NCBI RefSeq assembly: GCF_001302565.1
Contig: NZ_CP012750.1
Span: forward strand, 1,116,001-1,180,000
DNA from: Glutamicibacter halophytocola
GTDB taxonomy: Bacteria; Actinomycetota; Actinomycetes; Actinomycetales; Micrococcaceae
DNA: 64,000 nt
Direction of reading: 5' to 3'
The notes under the pieces were generated by a model that was given only the letters and a program-made list of their open reading frames with translations, searched no databases and was not told where the DNA came from. Positions 52,556 to 61,835 of this stretch are shown here, piece by piece. Made by a program: the position numbers and the translations under genes. Positions within the stretch are counted from its first letter, which is position 1; the number at the start of each line of letters is the position of its first letter.

Positions 52556-53565
52556 GCCAGACCCAGGGTCTTCAGGACGCTGGCTACGCGCTCATCCTGA
52601 TCGGTGAGGAAGCTGGAGAACTCGTCGCCGGTCATGAACGCATCGGTCCAGGCATTGGTCTCCAGGGCTTCCTTCCATTCGGCGGAATCATGCATCTTGG
52701 TAACAAGGTCGACCCACTTGGCCTTGTCCTCGTCGGAGATCTCAGGTGGGGCAACCAGGCCGCGCCAGTTCGAGAAGACCAGGTCGATTCCTGATTCCTT
52801 CAGAGTTGGCGCGTCAACGCCCTCAAGGCGTTCTTCGCCGCTGGTGGCCAGTACGCGAACCGAGCCCTCTTCGATCTGCTGCATGTACTCGCCAGCGCCG
52901 GAAGCGGCAAATGCCAGCTTGTTGCCCAGGATGGCCGGAAGCAGATCGCCACCACCATCGTAGGAAACGAAGTTCACTTCCTTGGGGTCAACGCCTACGG
53001 CTTCGGCCAGCTGCATCGGCAGCAGGTGGTCCGGACCGCCCGGCGAGGAACCGCCGCCGACCGAGAGCTTGCTTGGGTCTTCCTTCCAAGCTTTCACCAG
53101 ATCGTCAATGGTCTTGTATGGGGAGTCCTTGGAAACCATGATCGCACCCGGCTCTTCGATGAGCTTGGCGATGGGAGTGGTTTCGGTCAGCTTGGCATCG
53201 GTGTCATTGGTGTAGCTGGCGCCCACCACGCCAAGGCCCATGAGCATGGCCAGGTCGCCATTGTCCTTTTCGTTGATCAGGCGGGCCAGACCCACGGTGC
53301 CGCCGGCACCGGCCAGGTTGAAGACTTCCGGGTTGCTGGCGAGGCTGGCATCATCCATGACCTTGGCGGCAACACGTGCGGTGGTGTCGTAGCCGCCACC
53401 AGGGGTGTTGGGAACCATGATGCGCAGGTTGGCAATGGGACCCTCTGACTTGGTGGCGTCATCGTTGGAGGATTCGGAGGTGACGCCACAGCCGGTCGCC
53501 CCCAAAGCGAGAGCGGCAGTGGCTGCCAGGGCCGTCAGCGCACGGAAGGATTTGAAGTTTTTCAT
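52552..53565 (-). CDS. tctC: Tripartite tricarboxylate transporter binding protein TctC
   Basis: A 337-residue extracytoplasmic binding protein of the TctC/BugD family. A signal peptide ends in ATGC, a slightly non-standard lipobox. Family pieces include LRIMVPNTPGGGYDTTARVAAKVM, VFNLAGAGGTVGLARLI and GGGSSPGGPDHLLPMQLAEAVGV. ATG 53565 has GAGG about ten bases upstream. It leads the tctCBA-uspA operon and is divergent from the two-component system that should regulate it. Confidence 0.94.
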   Translation of the reverse strand: MKNFKSFRALTALAATAALALGATGCGVTSESSNDDATKSEGPIANLRIMVPNTPGGGYDTTARVAAKVMDDASLASNPEVFNLAGAGGTVGLARLINEKDNGDLAMLMGLGVVGASYTNDTDAKLTETTPIAKLIEEPGAIMVSKDSPYKTIDDLVKAWKEDPSKLSVGGGSSPGGPDHLLPMQLAEAVGVDPKEVNFVSYDGGGDLLPAILGNKLAFAASGAGEYMQQIEEGSVRVLATSGEERLEGVDAPTLKESGIDLVFSNWRGLVAPPEISDEDKAKWVDLVTKMHDSAEWKEALETNAWTDAFMTGDEFSSFLTDQDERVASVLKTLGLA

Positions 53566-53658
53566 TGATTTCAGCCTCGTTGCTTTCATCGGAGTTGCGA
53601 GTAACTCCACAGTAGGCAATGTTGTGAACTGGGTCACGCTTGCGTACTCAAAGAAAAT

Positions 53659-53685
53659 ACTGTTCATTGTGTAACCAATAACAGT
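53659..53685. promoter_or_regulatory. Inverted repeat, candidate response-regulator site
   Basis: ACTGTT-N15-AACAGT, with half-site centres 21 bp apart, lies between tctC and the histidine kinase gene. The spacing of two helical turns fits a dimeric regulator. Confidence 0.45.
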
Positions 53686-53769
53686 GATTTCGATCATCTA
53701 AAAGTTCGGTAAGGTTGCCCAGTGCCCCAAAGATGGGCGATCGGGGATTCAGCGACAAGGAGCGCAGTG

Positions 53770-55377
53770 GTGGAAATAAAGGCATCACGGCTTGGCAACG
53801 TTTTTGCTCACCGGATTTCTTTGGCTGGGCAGTACCTGATTCTCCAATTGCTGATTATTGCCGTCGTCCTGGCCGGTGTCGTGGTTGTTTCCCTGACCCA
53901 GTCCACCAATAACTTCGAAAAAATTGAAGGACGCCGCAGCCTGTCCGCAGCGGAATCCCTGGCGTCCAACCCGCTGCTCAGGGCACTGATACCCAGCGCG
54001 GCCCCGGAAATGGGCTCGGCTCTGCCAGCGATGGCAGAAACAACTCGAAGCATCTCCGGCTTGCAGTTTGTTATCCTGGCCGACCGATACGGAACGGTTA
54101 TTACTTCTACCTACCCCGACGATGTCGGTACCTCAATCCTGCACCCTGAATCAAAAGTGGAAGAAGGCAGGGGATGGACGGGTGAAATCACCCGTAACGG
54201 CAACCATGTGCTCATCGCGCAAGTTCCAGTCCTGGATGACACAGGGCAAATGGTCGGAATAGTCAGCGCCGGGCAAAGCTACCCCAGCACACGGGAGTTG
54301 ATCCAGGAAATTGCGCCCAGCGCGCTGAGCACCCTGATAATTGCCGTGGTTTTGGGCGCTACCGGGTCGGTGATGCTTTCGCGCAGGGTCAGGCGCCAAA
54401 CCCGCGGCATGGAACCACGCGAAATCGCAGAACTATTTGAACACCGCGAAGCCTTGCTGCATGGCGTCAAGGAGGGCATCATTTCTGTCTCCCCGGATAG
54501 CCGGATCATGCTGGCCAATGACATTGCCATTGAACTGCTTCAGCTTCCGTTGACCTGCGTGGGCCAGACCTTGACCGAACTGGATGTGGCACCACAAGTC
54601 ACCCGGGCGCTCACAACGCAACAACAGCAACCCGACCGCCAGTTCCTCATCGGCGAACGAGTTGTTGTTTTCAACCGCATGCCCGTGAAAACGGCCCGCA
54701 AGGACCTCGGATCAGTGACGACCTTCAGGGATCGCACTGAGCTGACACTGTTGGAGCAGGAACTGGGCGACAGCAAGGCCACAGCAGACATGCTCAGGGC
54801 GCAGACCCATGAATTTGCCAATCACCTGCACGCCATTTCCGGTCTGATCCAGTTGCAGGAGTACGAGGAAGTCATCCGGTTCATCGACGGCGTTAGCTTC
54901 AGCCGCAGCAAGGTTTTCGAAGACGTATCGGCGCACATTCAGGAGCCGACCATCGCAGCGCTGCTGATTGCCAAGGCAAGCGTCGCCACCGAGCGCGGAA
55001 TCCTGCTCGAAGTTTCAAAAGATTCCCGGCTGGGCCGTGGTGATGAGCAAATCGCAAGGGACCTGACCACGGTCGTCGGAAATCTCATTGATAATGCCAT
55101 GGATGCCGTTGCCGAGATGCCGAAGCCGAAGATCATGCTTTCAGTGCACGAAGCCGATAATCTCATTACCGTAAGAGTCAGCGACAATGGGCCCGGGATT
55201 GCTGATGACGCGATGAAGGAAATTTTCACCCAAGGCTTTTCGACCAAGGACGCAACGGTTTCCGGAGGCCGGGGGTTCGGCCTGGCGTTGAGCCGGCTGG
55301 TCTGCCGGCGCCGCAACGGGGATATCACAGCAGTAAATGACCATGGCGCACAATTTACCGCCACACTCAGAAAGTAG
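53770..55377 (+). CDS. Sensor histidine kinase, CitA/DcuS/DctS type
   Basis: A kinase of about 535 residues. Two transmembrane helices (about residues 19-42 and 181-205) frame a periplasmic PAS-like (sCache) domain that in this family binds citrate or C4-dicarboxylates. A cytoplasmic PAS domain follows, then the phospho-acceptor His near residue 347 in QTHEFANHLHAISGLIQL (SPOB type). The ATPase shows NLIDNAMDA, DNGPGI and GRGFGLAL. AAGGAG seven bases before GTG 53770 favours that start; GTG 53722 is possible. Its partner regulator follows. Confidence 0.92.
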   Translation: MEIKASRLGNVFAHRISLAGQYLILQLLIIAVVLAGVVVVSLTQSTNNFEKIEGRRSLSAAESLASNPLLRALIPSAAPEMGSALPAMAETTRSISGLQFVILADRYGTVITSTYPDDVGTSILHPESKVEEGRGWTGEITRNGNHVLIAQVPVLDDTGQMVGIVSAGQSYPSTRELIQEIAPSALSTLIIAVVLGATGSVMLSRRVRRQTRGMEPREIAELFEHREALLHGVKEGIISVSPDSRIMLANDIAIELLQLPLTCVGQTLTELDVAPQVTRALTTQQQQPDRQFLIGERVVVFNRMPVKTARKDLGSVTTFRDRTELTLLEQELGDSKATADMLRAQTHEFANHLHAISGLIQLQEYEEVIRFIDGVSFSRSKVFEDVSAHIQEPTIAALLIAKASVATERGILLEVSKDSRLGRGDEQIARDLTTVVGNLIDNAMDAVAEMPKPKIMLSVHEADNLITVRVSDNGPGIADDAMKEIFTQGFSTKDATVSGGRGFGLALSRLVCRRRNGDITAVNDHGAQFTATLRK

Positions 55378-55387
55378 GGCAAGACTC

Positions 55388-56062
55388 TTGATCCAAGTTT
55401 TGGTCATCGATGACGACTTCATGGTGGCAAAGGTGCATGCCGGATTCGTCAGCAAAGAGCCGGGTTTCACCGTGGTAGGGATAGCGCATACTGCCAGCGA
55501 TGCCATCAAGGCTGCTACCGAGCTATCCCCGGATCTTGCCCTGCTCGACATTCACCTGCCTGATATGAACGGGCTTGACCTGCTGCAGCGACTACGCGAA
55601 GTCCAGCCAGAGCTGGACGTCATTGTCATTAGCGCAGCCAGGGAAATGGACACCGTTCGCAAAGCCCTTCGCGGTGGAATCGTCCACTACTTGATGAAGC
55701 CATTTTCTTGGGACGACCTGCGTGAACGGTTGAAGCACTACGCCAAGACCTACCAGCCGCTGCATGCTGCCGCGGACCAGGAGCTGGAACAGGCGGATGT
55801 GAATCGCCTTTTCGGCCTCGGTGGACAGAATCGGCGTCCGCTGCCCAAGGGCTGCAGCGCTGAAACCATGACGCTGGTGGAAAACATCGTCAAAGACGCA
55901 AGCGAGCCGATCTCCGCGAGTGAAACTGCTGAAAAGCTCGGCACGTCGCGGGTGAGTGCTCGCCGGTATCTGGAGTACTTGGCCGAGGAAAACTTGGCCC
56001 AGGTGAACCTTCGCTACGGGGGAGTGGGCCGGCCCGAGCGCCGCTATTCCTGGAACAAGTAG
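55388..56062 (+). CDS. Response regulator, CitB/DpiA type
   Basis: A 224-residue regulator. The receiver domain begins MIQVLVIDDDFMVAKVH with the phospho-aspartate D54 in LLDIHLPD and the conserved lysine in YLMKPFSW. The C-terminal DNA-binding part (ISASETAEKLGTSRVSARRYLEYLAEENL, then YGGVGRPERRY) is the CitB/DcuR helix-turn-helix. TTG 55388, ten bases after the kinase stop, gives the family N-terminus; ATG 55337 would overlap the kinase. It probably activates tctCBA-uspA. Confidence 0.92.
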   Translation: MIQVLVIDDDFMVAKVHAGFVSKEPGFTVVGIAHTASDAIKAATELSPDLALLDIHLPDMNGLDLLQRLREVQPELDVIVISAAREMDTVRKALRGGIVHYLMKPFSWDDLRERLKHYAKTYQPLHAAADQELEQADVNRLFGLGGQNRRPLPKGCSAETMTLVENIVKDASEPISASETAEKLGTSRVSARRYLEYLAEENLAQVNLRYGGVGRPERRYSWNK

Positions 56063-56264
56063 GCCTCGTCGGCAGGTTGGCTTCTTGTTCCGAAGTGTAC
56101 GCTGATGTGCTAGTTCGCATGAGCCAGTTCTGCCCAAATCGTAGCCGGCGGATTGATTGGAAATCTTCTGGCGTGGGATGGAGATGCACTTTTTGCCGTC
56201 TTGGAAACCATGCGCGACTGGCTGATGGCTGGCACTTTTCGAATCGCTTTCGCCCGCTGAGCTC

Positions 56265-57128
56265 CTAGACGAATGCCGCGGAAACGCTGCTGCGGTGCTC
56301 GCTGGCCGCGTAGGTGCCCAGGATCTTGATTTCCCAGGTGAAGAACTCCAGCTCTTCCAAGGCCAGGCGCACGGGCAGGTCTTCTGGATGACCCTCGATA
56401 TCGATCATGAAAGTTGTCGCGGCGAACGAAGAGCCAACCATGTAGCTCTCCAGCCGGGTGATATTCACTCCATTGGTTGCGAAGCCGCCTAGTGCCTTGT
56501 ACAGCGCACTGGGAACGTTTCGGACCTGGAAAACCAAGGTGGTGACAGCCGTTTCGGGAAGCTCGCTGCGAGTTGGCAGTTCTTGCTTGCGCGCGAGGAC
56601 CACGAAGCGCGTGGTGTTGGTGGGATCGTCCTCCACCGACGAGGCAAGGACTTCCAGCCCGTACAGTTCGGCCGCCAAAGGCGGGGCCAGGGAAAGCTTT
56701 GTCGGGTCGTTCCAGTCCCTGACTTCGCGGGCAGAACCGGCGGTGTCACCGGCAATGACCGGGGTCAGCTGGTGTTCTCGGATGATTTTGCGGCACTGGC
56801 CCAGAGCATGGATGTGGCTGTGCACTTCAGTTGCTTCGCCAACGGAACTGCCAGGCAGTCCTAAAAGGTCAAAACGGATTCGCAGGTAATGCTCGCCCAC
56901 AATCTGGAGGTTCGATTCGGGCAACAAAACATGAATGTCCGCGACTCGACCCGCCAATGAATTTTCAATGGGGATCATGGCCAGCTCGGCCTCGCCGTTT
57001 TCGACCATGGCGAAGGCGTCCTCGAAGCTGGCGCATGGTACAGCCTGCATGTCGGGGAATCGCTGGGTGCAGGCCATATTCGAGTTGGAGCCGGCTTCAC
57101 CTTGGTAAGAAATCTTGTTGCCCATCAT
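56265..57128 (-). CDS. pheA: Prephenate dehydratase, monofunctional
   Basis: This enzyme converts prephenate to phenylpyruvate for phenylalanine synthesis. It is 287 residues long. The catalytic domain has YQGEAGSNSNMA, MIPIENSLAGRVADI, HSHIHALGQCRKII, DTAGSA and the catalytic TTRF at 172-175. The C-terminal ACT domain has the phenylalanine-binding region with ESYM (about residues 227-230) in place of the usual ESRP. ESYM and the surrounding wording match alphaproteobacterial enzymes. It lies 83 bp downstream of oleD on the same strand, so it may be read from the ole promoter. Confidence 0.93.
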   Translation of the reverse strand: MMGNKISYQGEAGSNSNMACTQRFPDMQAVPCASFEDAFAMVENGEAELAMIPIENSLAGRVADIHVLLPESNLQIVGEHYLRIRFDLLGLPGSSVGEATEVHSHIHALGQCRKIIREHQLTPVIAGDTAGSAREVRDWNDPTKLSLAPPLAAELYGLEVLASSVEDDPTNTTRFVVLARKQELPTRSELPETAVTTLVFQVRNVPSALYKALGGFATNGVNITRLESYMVGSSFAATTFMIDIEGHPEDLPVRLALEELEFFTWEIKILGTYAASEHRSSVSAAFV

Positions 57129-57211
57129 TTCAAGGTACCGCTGTTTGGCCCCAAGCGCCTTGTTGGCGCCGCTTCATGACATCGCGTTAGGCAGCAAGCC
57201 GCTGCGGGTGG

Positions 57212-58228
57212 CTACGCGCGATCCTTCGAATAGTGGGCCGAGAGCCTGTGCAGGCCTTCATCGATGCCCACTGCAGGCTTCCAATCCAGAACCTCATGGG
57301 TTTCGCGCTGGTCAAACCAATGCGCCGTGGAAAGCTGCTCAGCCAGGAAGCGCGTCATTGGCGGCTCATCGTGGACCAGGCCCCGTGAGCCTGCGGCCAG
57401 CCAGATCTTTTCAATGACCGATCCAGCGCCACGGGCCATCCAGCCCGGGAGATTGAGCTTGGGAGCTGGTGCGCCCCCGGCCCGGCAGATCCCGGCCATC
57501 AGCTCGCCCACCGGACGAGGCTCGCCATTGGTGACCACCAGGGCGCGTCCGTGCGCGTGGTCCATGCGCTCCAGGCCACGGACAATCGCCGCCGCAGCGT
57601 TATCGATATAGGTGGTGTCGATCAGCGCCGCACCGTGATCAAGCAGCGGAAGGCGTCCGGCCTTGGCACGCTGGATGACCCGTTCCACGAGCTGGGTGTC
57701 CCCGGGACCCCACACCACATGCGGGCGGATGGCCGCCACCCGGAAATCCGCAGAATCAGCGGCCAGTGCCTCCAGCTCGGCTGCCGCTTTGGAGCGGGCA
57801 TAATTGCCGTGGGCCAGCTGCGGGTTGGCGGTCCCGGCTGCCGCTCCAGCCAAGGAATCCCCGAAGTGCGCTACCGACGGAGAGGAAACAAAAACGAAGT
57901 CCTTGATCCCGGCGTTGCGTGCAGCCTTGAGCAGATTGCTGGTGCCGGTGATGTTGGTATCGACAAACTCTTGCCAGTGGCCGGTGAAGGACACCTTGGC
58001 CGCAAGGTGGATCACAGCGTCCATGGAGCCTACGGCTTGTTCCACGGCTTTCTGATCCGTCAGCGAACCCTGGACTTCGTCCACGGCGCCGGCCGAAGCG
58101 CGGCGTTGGAAGGTGCGAACGTGATGGCCCTGGTCGCGCAGCAGCTGGGCCACGGCACCGCCGAGCATGCCGCTGGCACCGGTGACCAGGACCCTGCGGG
58201 CGTTGAGCGAGGTCTCGGTTGCGCTCAT
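57212..58228 (-). CDS. oleD: NADPH-dependent 2-alkyl-3-ketoalkanoate reductase OleD
   Basis: A 338-residue short-chain (extended SDR) dehydrogenase. The nucleotide-binding GASGMLGGAVAQLL is at about residues 16-29, and the catalytic Tyr-Lys pair is in NYARSKAAAE. It reduces the 2-alkyl-3-keto acid made by OleA to the 2-alkyl-3-hydroxy acid in head-to-head olefin synthesis. ATG 58228 overlaps the oleBC stop (ATGA). Confidence 0.92.
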   Translation of the reverse strand: MSATETSLNARRVLVTGASGMLGGAVAQLLRDQGHHVRTFQRRASAGAVDEVQGSLTDQKAVEQAVGSMDAVIHLAAKVSFTGHWQEFVDTNITGTSNLLKAARNAGIKDFVFVSSPSVAHFGDSLAGAAAGTANPQLAHGNYARSKAAAELEALAADSADFRVAAIRPHVVWGPGDTQLVERVIQRAKAGRLPLLDHGAALIDTTYIDNAAAAIVRGLERMDHAHGRALVVTNGEPRPVGELMAGICRAGGAPAPKLNLPGWMARGAGSVIEKIWLAAGSRGLVHDEPPMTRFLAEQLSTAHWFDQRETHEVLDWKPAVGIDEGLHRLSAHYSKDRA

Positions 58229-60813
58229 GGCGTGCGGATCCTTCCGCCGGCAAGCGTTGCGCTGGCCCACTGGGCCAATGCCGCACGGTCGATCTTGGAA
58301 TTATGGCGGATATCGGTGGGCAGGGTGGGCAGCACCAGCACGGCGGCCACATCGGTGCCGGTGGAGGCGACCGCGGCCCTGACCTTGCTGGCCAATTCGC
58401 TGGATGCCGGTCCGGCCTTGCGCGCAGCGGGCACGGTCTCCATGACCACCACAGCGGCCTGGGTCCCGGCTGGTCCAACTCCCACGAGGGCAGCGCGCCC
58501 GGCACCGATGACTGACTGCGCCGCATGCTCGGCTGCCACCGGAGTGATCGCCCCGGAAGGGGTGCTCAGGACATGGCCCAGCCGGCCCTCGACCCAGAGC
58601 AGCCCTTCATCATCGAGGTGTCCGACATCGCCGGTGCGATGCCATCCGGGGATGGAACTGCTGGCCTGCTCGGTGATCCACAAGCGGTCGTAGCGGTCCT
58701 TGACATGCGCAGCGCGGACAAGTATTTCTCCGGTGGCATTCGGGGTGTATTGCGGCTGATCCCCGGCCACGCCCAGTTCGTCAATCGGCGCGATGGCCAC
58801 GGTGGCACCGGCTACGGCAGTGCCAACGCAGACGCCGTTGCCGTGGCCGGCCGCGCGGATGCCATCCAGATCGATATCGGTCACCGGCAAGGCCTCGGTC
58901 ATCCCATAGGGGGTATGCACCTTGGCGTTGGGAACCAGCTCCTGGACCTGGGCCAAGAGCGGTTCGGCAATCGGGGCACCGGCCGAGAGCATCAGCTCGA
59001 CGCCGGCCAGGGTCTTGCGCTGCGCGGTGTTCAGCTCGCCCTTCGTGGCCAGGACGTTGGCCAGGGCTGCCGGGGAGGCGAAGACCGTGGTCGCATTAAC
59101 CGCGACGGCGGCATCGGCCAGGGCGCTGGCGGTGAGCGTGCGCGGCGCCGTGACATCCATGTCGGGGGTCACCGAGGTGGCACCTAGCGCAGGGCCCAGC
59201 AAGGCAAAGGGAGCGAACCCGGCAACGAGGGCCGATCCGGCTTTCAGATTGTAGGTTTCGCTCAGCGTATCGCGCATGGCGGCCAGCTGCCGGTGGGTGT
59301 ACACGACCCCCTTGGCAGGACCGGTGGACCCGGAAGTGAATAGCACCGCCGCATCGGCGTCGGGGTCGGCCGGAGCAAAGTTCGGCGCATCGGCCGGGAT
59401 CCTGCTTCCGGCCTCCATCAGCTCATCCAGGGTATGGGCCACGCCCAGCACCTTGCGCTTGGCAGCGGACAGATTTCCTGCCGCAATCCGGGTGCCCGGC
59501 CATCCCAGTACCCGTGCACCGGCCAAGGCCCTGTTAATTCCGACGAGGAAGCTGGGACCGGCACCCTTGATGGCCCGGCCCAGGCCCTTGGTGCCCAGTC
59601 CTGCATCGGCGACAACAATCACCGCGCCCAGACGCAGGCACGCATAGATCAGGGAAGTCAGCTCGATGCCCGGCGGAACCAGGAGGTTCACCCGGTCTCC
59701 GGCCTTCACGCCGATCTGCTGCAGCCCGGCGGCCAGGGCGTTGACCCGTGCGCCGAGCTCGGCCCAGGACAACGAGCGCGGAGGATGGATGTCGACTACC
59801 GCGGTGCCCTGGTCTGCTTGGCGCGAATCCATTTCGGCGAGCATCGGCCGGTATTCGCCGGAACCCTGGACCCGGGAGGATCCAGCGGAGTCGGGCTGGC
59901 TGTCCAGCCAGCTGAAAATCGGGGAGGCGATATCCCGGTCTTCACCCACGAGGTGGCTGGCACCTTCAAAGCGGTGCACCTGGGCCTGGGGCAGCCGGTC
60001 CATCAGGTCGCGCAGGTAGCGGTCGGAGAACACCGGGTCACCGGGTCCCCACAGCATCAGCGCAGGGACCGTGAGCGAGCGGACCGCTTCGGAAATCCCG
60101 TCCAGCGCCGCTCGGCTGGGATGCTGGGGGTCAAAGGGAATATCTGCCACGAAGTTGGCTACGCCGTCACGCTTTTCAGCGCTGGTATAGGGCGCCATGA
60201 ACGCCTTGCGCACCTGTGGCGCCAGGGCAGGCTGGGCCAGCGAATGGGTCACCTGCAGGAATGCGCGAGTGGTTTTGGTGCCCCAGCTGTGGACTGCAGG
60301 ATGCGAGGCCAGCTTCAAGGCGGGAGGCAGTTGGAAGCCGGCAGGATGGATGGCGGTGTTTGTCAGCACGACACGTTCCAGCCGCTCCTGATGACCTGTT
60401 GCCCAGCCAAGGGAGATGACCCCGCCCCAGTCGTGGCCGACGGTCGTGATGCCATCGCCAAGATCCAGGGCATCAATCAGATCGCCGAGGTCGTTGACGC
60501 GGTCGGCGAGGCGGCGGAACTTTCCGGTGCGTTCAGAGAAGCCCATATCCAGCTGGTCGACTGCGACGATGCGCCACGCCAGATGGTGATCCGAGACGTG
60601 GTTGAACAGGCTTCGCCATAGGTAGGACCAGGTGGGATTGCCGTGGACGCAGACCAGCGTACCCACCGGCGTGATGCCGCGCTGTGCCAGTTCCTCCTGG
60701 TTATCCAGCACATGCCAGCGGTAGGTGGCGCCCTGTCCGTCAACTTCGGAAGTTGATGGAACGGACAGATATTTTGAGTAGATTTCCTTGACGCCGGGGA
60801 AAATCTCGGTCAC
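58225..60813 (-). CDS. oleBC: Fused OleB-OleC: beta-lactone decarboxylase and beta-lactone synthetase
   Basis: An 862-residue two-domain enzyme. The N-terminal alpha/beta hydrolase (about residues 1-300) has VHGNPTWSYLWRSLF and the aspartate nucleophile D128 in VGHDWGGVISLG, like haloalkane dehalogenases. The C-terminal acyl-AMP-forming domain has LFTSGSTGPAKGVVYTH, TPYGMTEALPVT and HRTGDVGHLDDEGLLWVEGR. OleC closes a beta-lactone from the hydroxy acid; OleB removes CO2 to give the cis-olefin. This fusion is typical of actinobacteria. GTG 60813 overlaps the oleA stop. Confidence 0.94.
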   Translation of the reverse strand: MTEIFPGVKEIYSKYLSVPSTSEVDGQGATYRWHVLDNQEELAQRGITPVGTLVCVHGNPTWSYLWRSLFNHVSDHHLAWRIVAVDQLDMGFSERTGKFRRLADRVNDLGDLIDALDLGDGITTVGHDWGGVISLGWATGHQERLERVVLTNTAIHPAGFQLPPALKLASHPAVHSWGTKTTRAFLQVTHSLAQPALAPQVRKAFMAPYTSAEKRDGVANFVADIPFDPQHPSRAALDGISEAVRSLTVPALMLWGPGDPVFSDRYLRDLMDRLPQAQVHRFEGASHLVGEDRDIASPIFSWLDSQPDSAGSSRVQGSGEYRPMLAEMDSRQADQGTAVVDIHPPRSLSWAELGARVNALAAGLQQIGVKAGDRVNLLVPPGIELTSLIYACLRLGAVIVVADAGLGTKGLGRAIKGAGPSFLVGINRALAGARVLGWPGTRIAAGNLSAAKRKVLGVAHTLDELMEAGSRIPADAPNFAPADPDADAAVLFTSGSTGPAKGVVYTHRQLAAMRDTLSETYNLKAGSALVAGFAPFALLGPALGATSVTPDMDVTAPRTLTASALADAAVAVNATTVFASPAALANVLATKGELNTAQRKTLAGVELMLSAGAPIAEPLLAQVQELVPNAKVHTPYGMTEALPVTDIDLDGIRAAGHGNGVCVGTAVAGATVAIAPIDELGVAGDQPQYTPNATGEILVRAAHVKDRYDRLWITEQASSSIPGWHRTGDVGHLDDEGLLWVEGRLGHVLSTPSGAITPVAAEHAAQSVIGAGRAALVGVGPAGTQAAVVVMETVPAARKAGPASSELASKVRAAVASTGTDVAAVLVLPTLPTDIRHNSKIDRAALAQWASATLAGGRIRTP

Positions 60814-61835
60814 CAGACAATCTCCATCATCGCGGTGTTCAATCCGGATCCCACGCCCATGCACAGTACGCGATCGCCTGGCTTGAGGGATTCAGCCTCC
60901 TGCGAGAGGGTCATGGGCAGCGAAGCCGGGCCAACATTGCCCCACTTCGAGAACGTGATGGGGACCCGGTCCTTGATCAGGCCGACCGCCTTGATGATGG
61001 CATTGGTGTACGACTTGGAGACCTGGTGGGTGACATAGCGATCCATGCTCTTCCAGTTCCATCCGGTGCGGTGCGCTTCATCCCAGGCGTTGACCACCAA
61101 GTCCAGGCCGTTGTCCAGCAAGCCCTTGGTATCGGTGTACATGCCGTTTGGTCCGCCAACGCACAGTTCATGGTGCTCGGTTCCCGCGCGGGAGACGCCA
61201 CCGAGAATGCGGTGGGCCTCTGGATGTGCGTCGGCTGGGCCGATCACCGCTGCTGCGGCACCAGAACCCAGGGTCAGGGTGGCAAATTCGCGCATGTAGT
61301 CATCGCGGGTGGACGTTTCGGCGTTCAGGCGCTCAAAAGTGGTTTCCTGCGTGGCCTTGGCATCTTCGCCGGCGACGATCAGCGCGTATTTGATCTGCCC
61401 GGAGTCGATCATGTTTGCCGCCAGGCTCATGCCGTTGACAAATCCGAGGCATGCGTTGGCCACGTCGAAGTTCATTGCCGAGGACGGCAGGCCCAGGCCA
61501 TTGTGCACCTTGGACGCGACCGATGGTTCGAGGTTGCGCCGGGTCACCGACGTATTAATAAGCAGGCCGATTTCGCTGGCATCAACGCCGGCCTGGGCCA
61601 AGGCCTTTTTGCCGGCGAGGATTGCCGCATCGTCGAACTCGACGCCATCAGCCCACCAGCGGCGTTCCTTGACACCGGAAACGCGCTCGAGGAGTTTCTT
61701 GGATAGCCGCAGCCGCTTCAAACTTGGAGCCAGCCGCTCATCAAATTCTGCTGAGCTCACCACCTCTGGCGCGAGAACGCTGTTCACTGATAAAAGCGCA
61801 ACGTTGTGGTGTTTAAAGGTGGCATTGCCGTTCAA
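60810..61835 (-). CDS. oleA: Thiolase-fold acyl-CoA condensing enzyme OleA
   Basis: A 341-residue thiolase-superfamily protein that joins two fatty acyl-CoAs head to head to give a 2-alkyl-3-keto acid. The active-site set of OleA is present: C129 (NACLGF), E103 (NLEPS), H270 (VTHQVS) and N300 (WGNVGPASLP). TTG 61835 is the start, with AAGG eight bases upstream; no ATG is available nearby. It leads the oleA-oleBC-oleD operon, all overlapping by four bases. Confidence 0.95.
   Translation of the reverse strand: MNGNATFKHHNVALLSVNSVLAPEVVSSAEFDERLAPSLKRLRLSKKLLERVSGVKERRWWADGVEFDDAAILAGKKALAQAGVDASEIGLLINTSVTRRNLEPSVASKVHNGLGLPSSAMNFDVANACLGFVNGMSLAANMIDSGQIKYALIVAGEDAKATQETTFERLNAETSTRDDYMREFATLTLGSGAAAAVIGPADAHPEAHRILGGVSRAGTEHHELCVGGPNGMYTDTKGLLDNGLDLVVNAWDEAHRTGWNWKSMDRYVTHQVSKSYTNAIIKAVGLIKDRVPITFSKWGNVGPASLPMTLSQEAESLKPGDRVLCMGVGSGLNTAMMEIVW

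Noticed and set aside
58525-60621. Long plus-strand frames over oleBC
   Set aside because: They are antisense to a two-domain enzyme with intact motifs.
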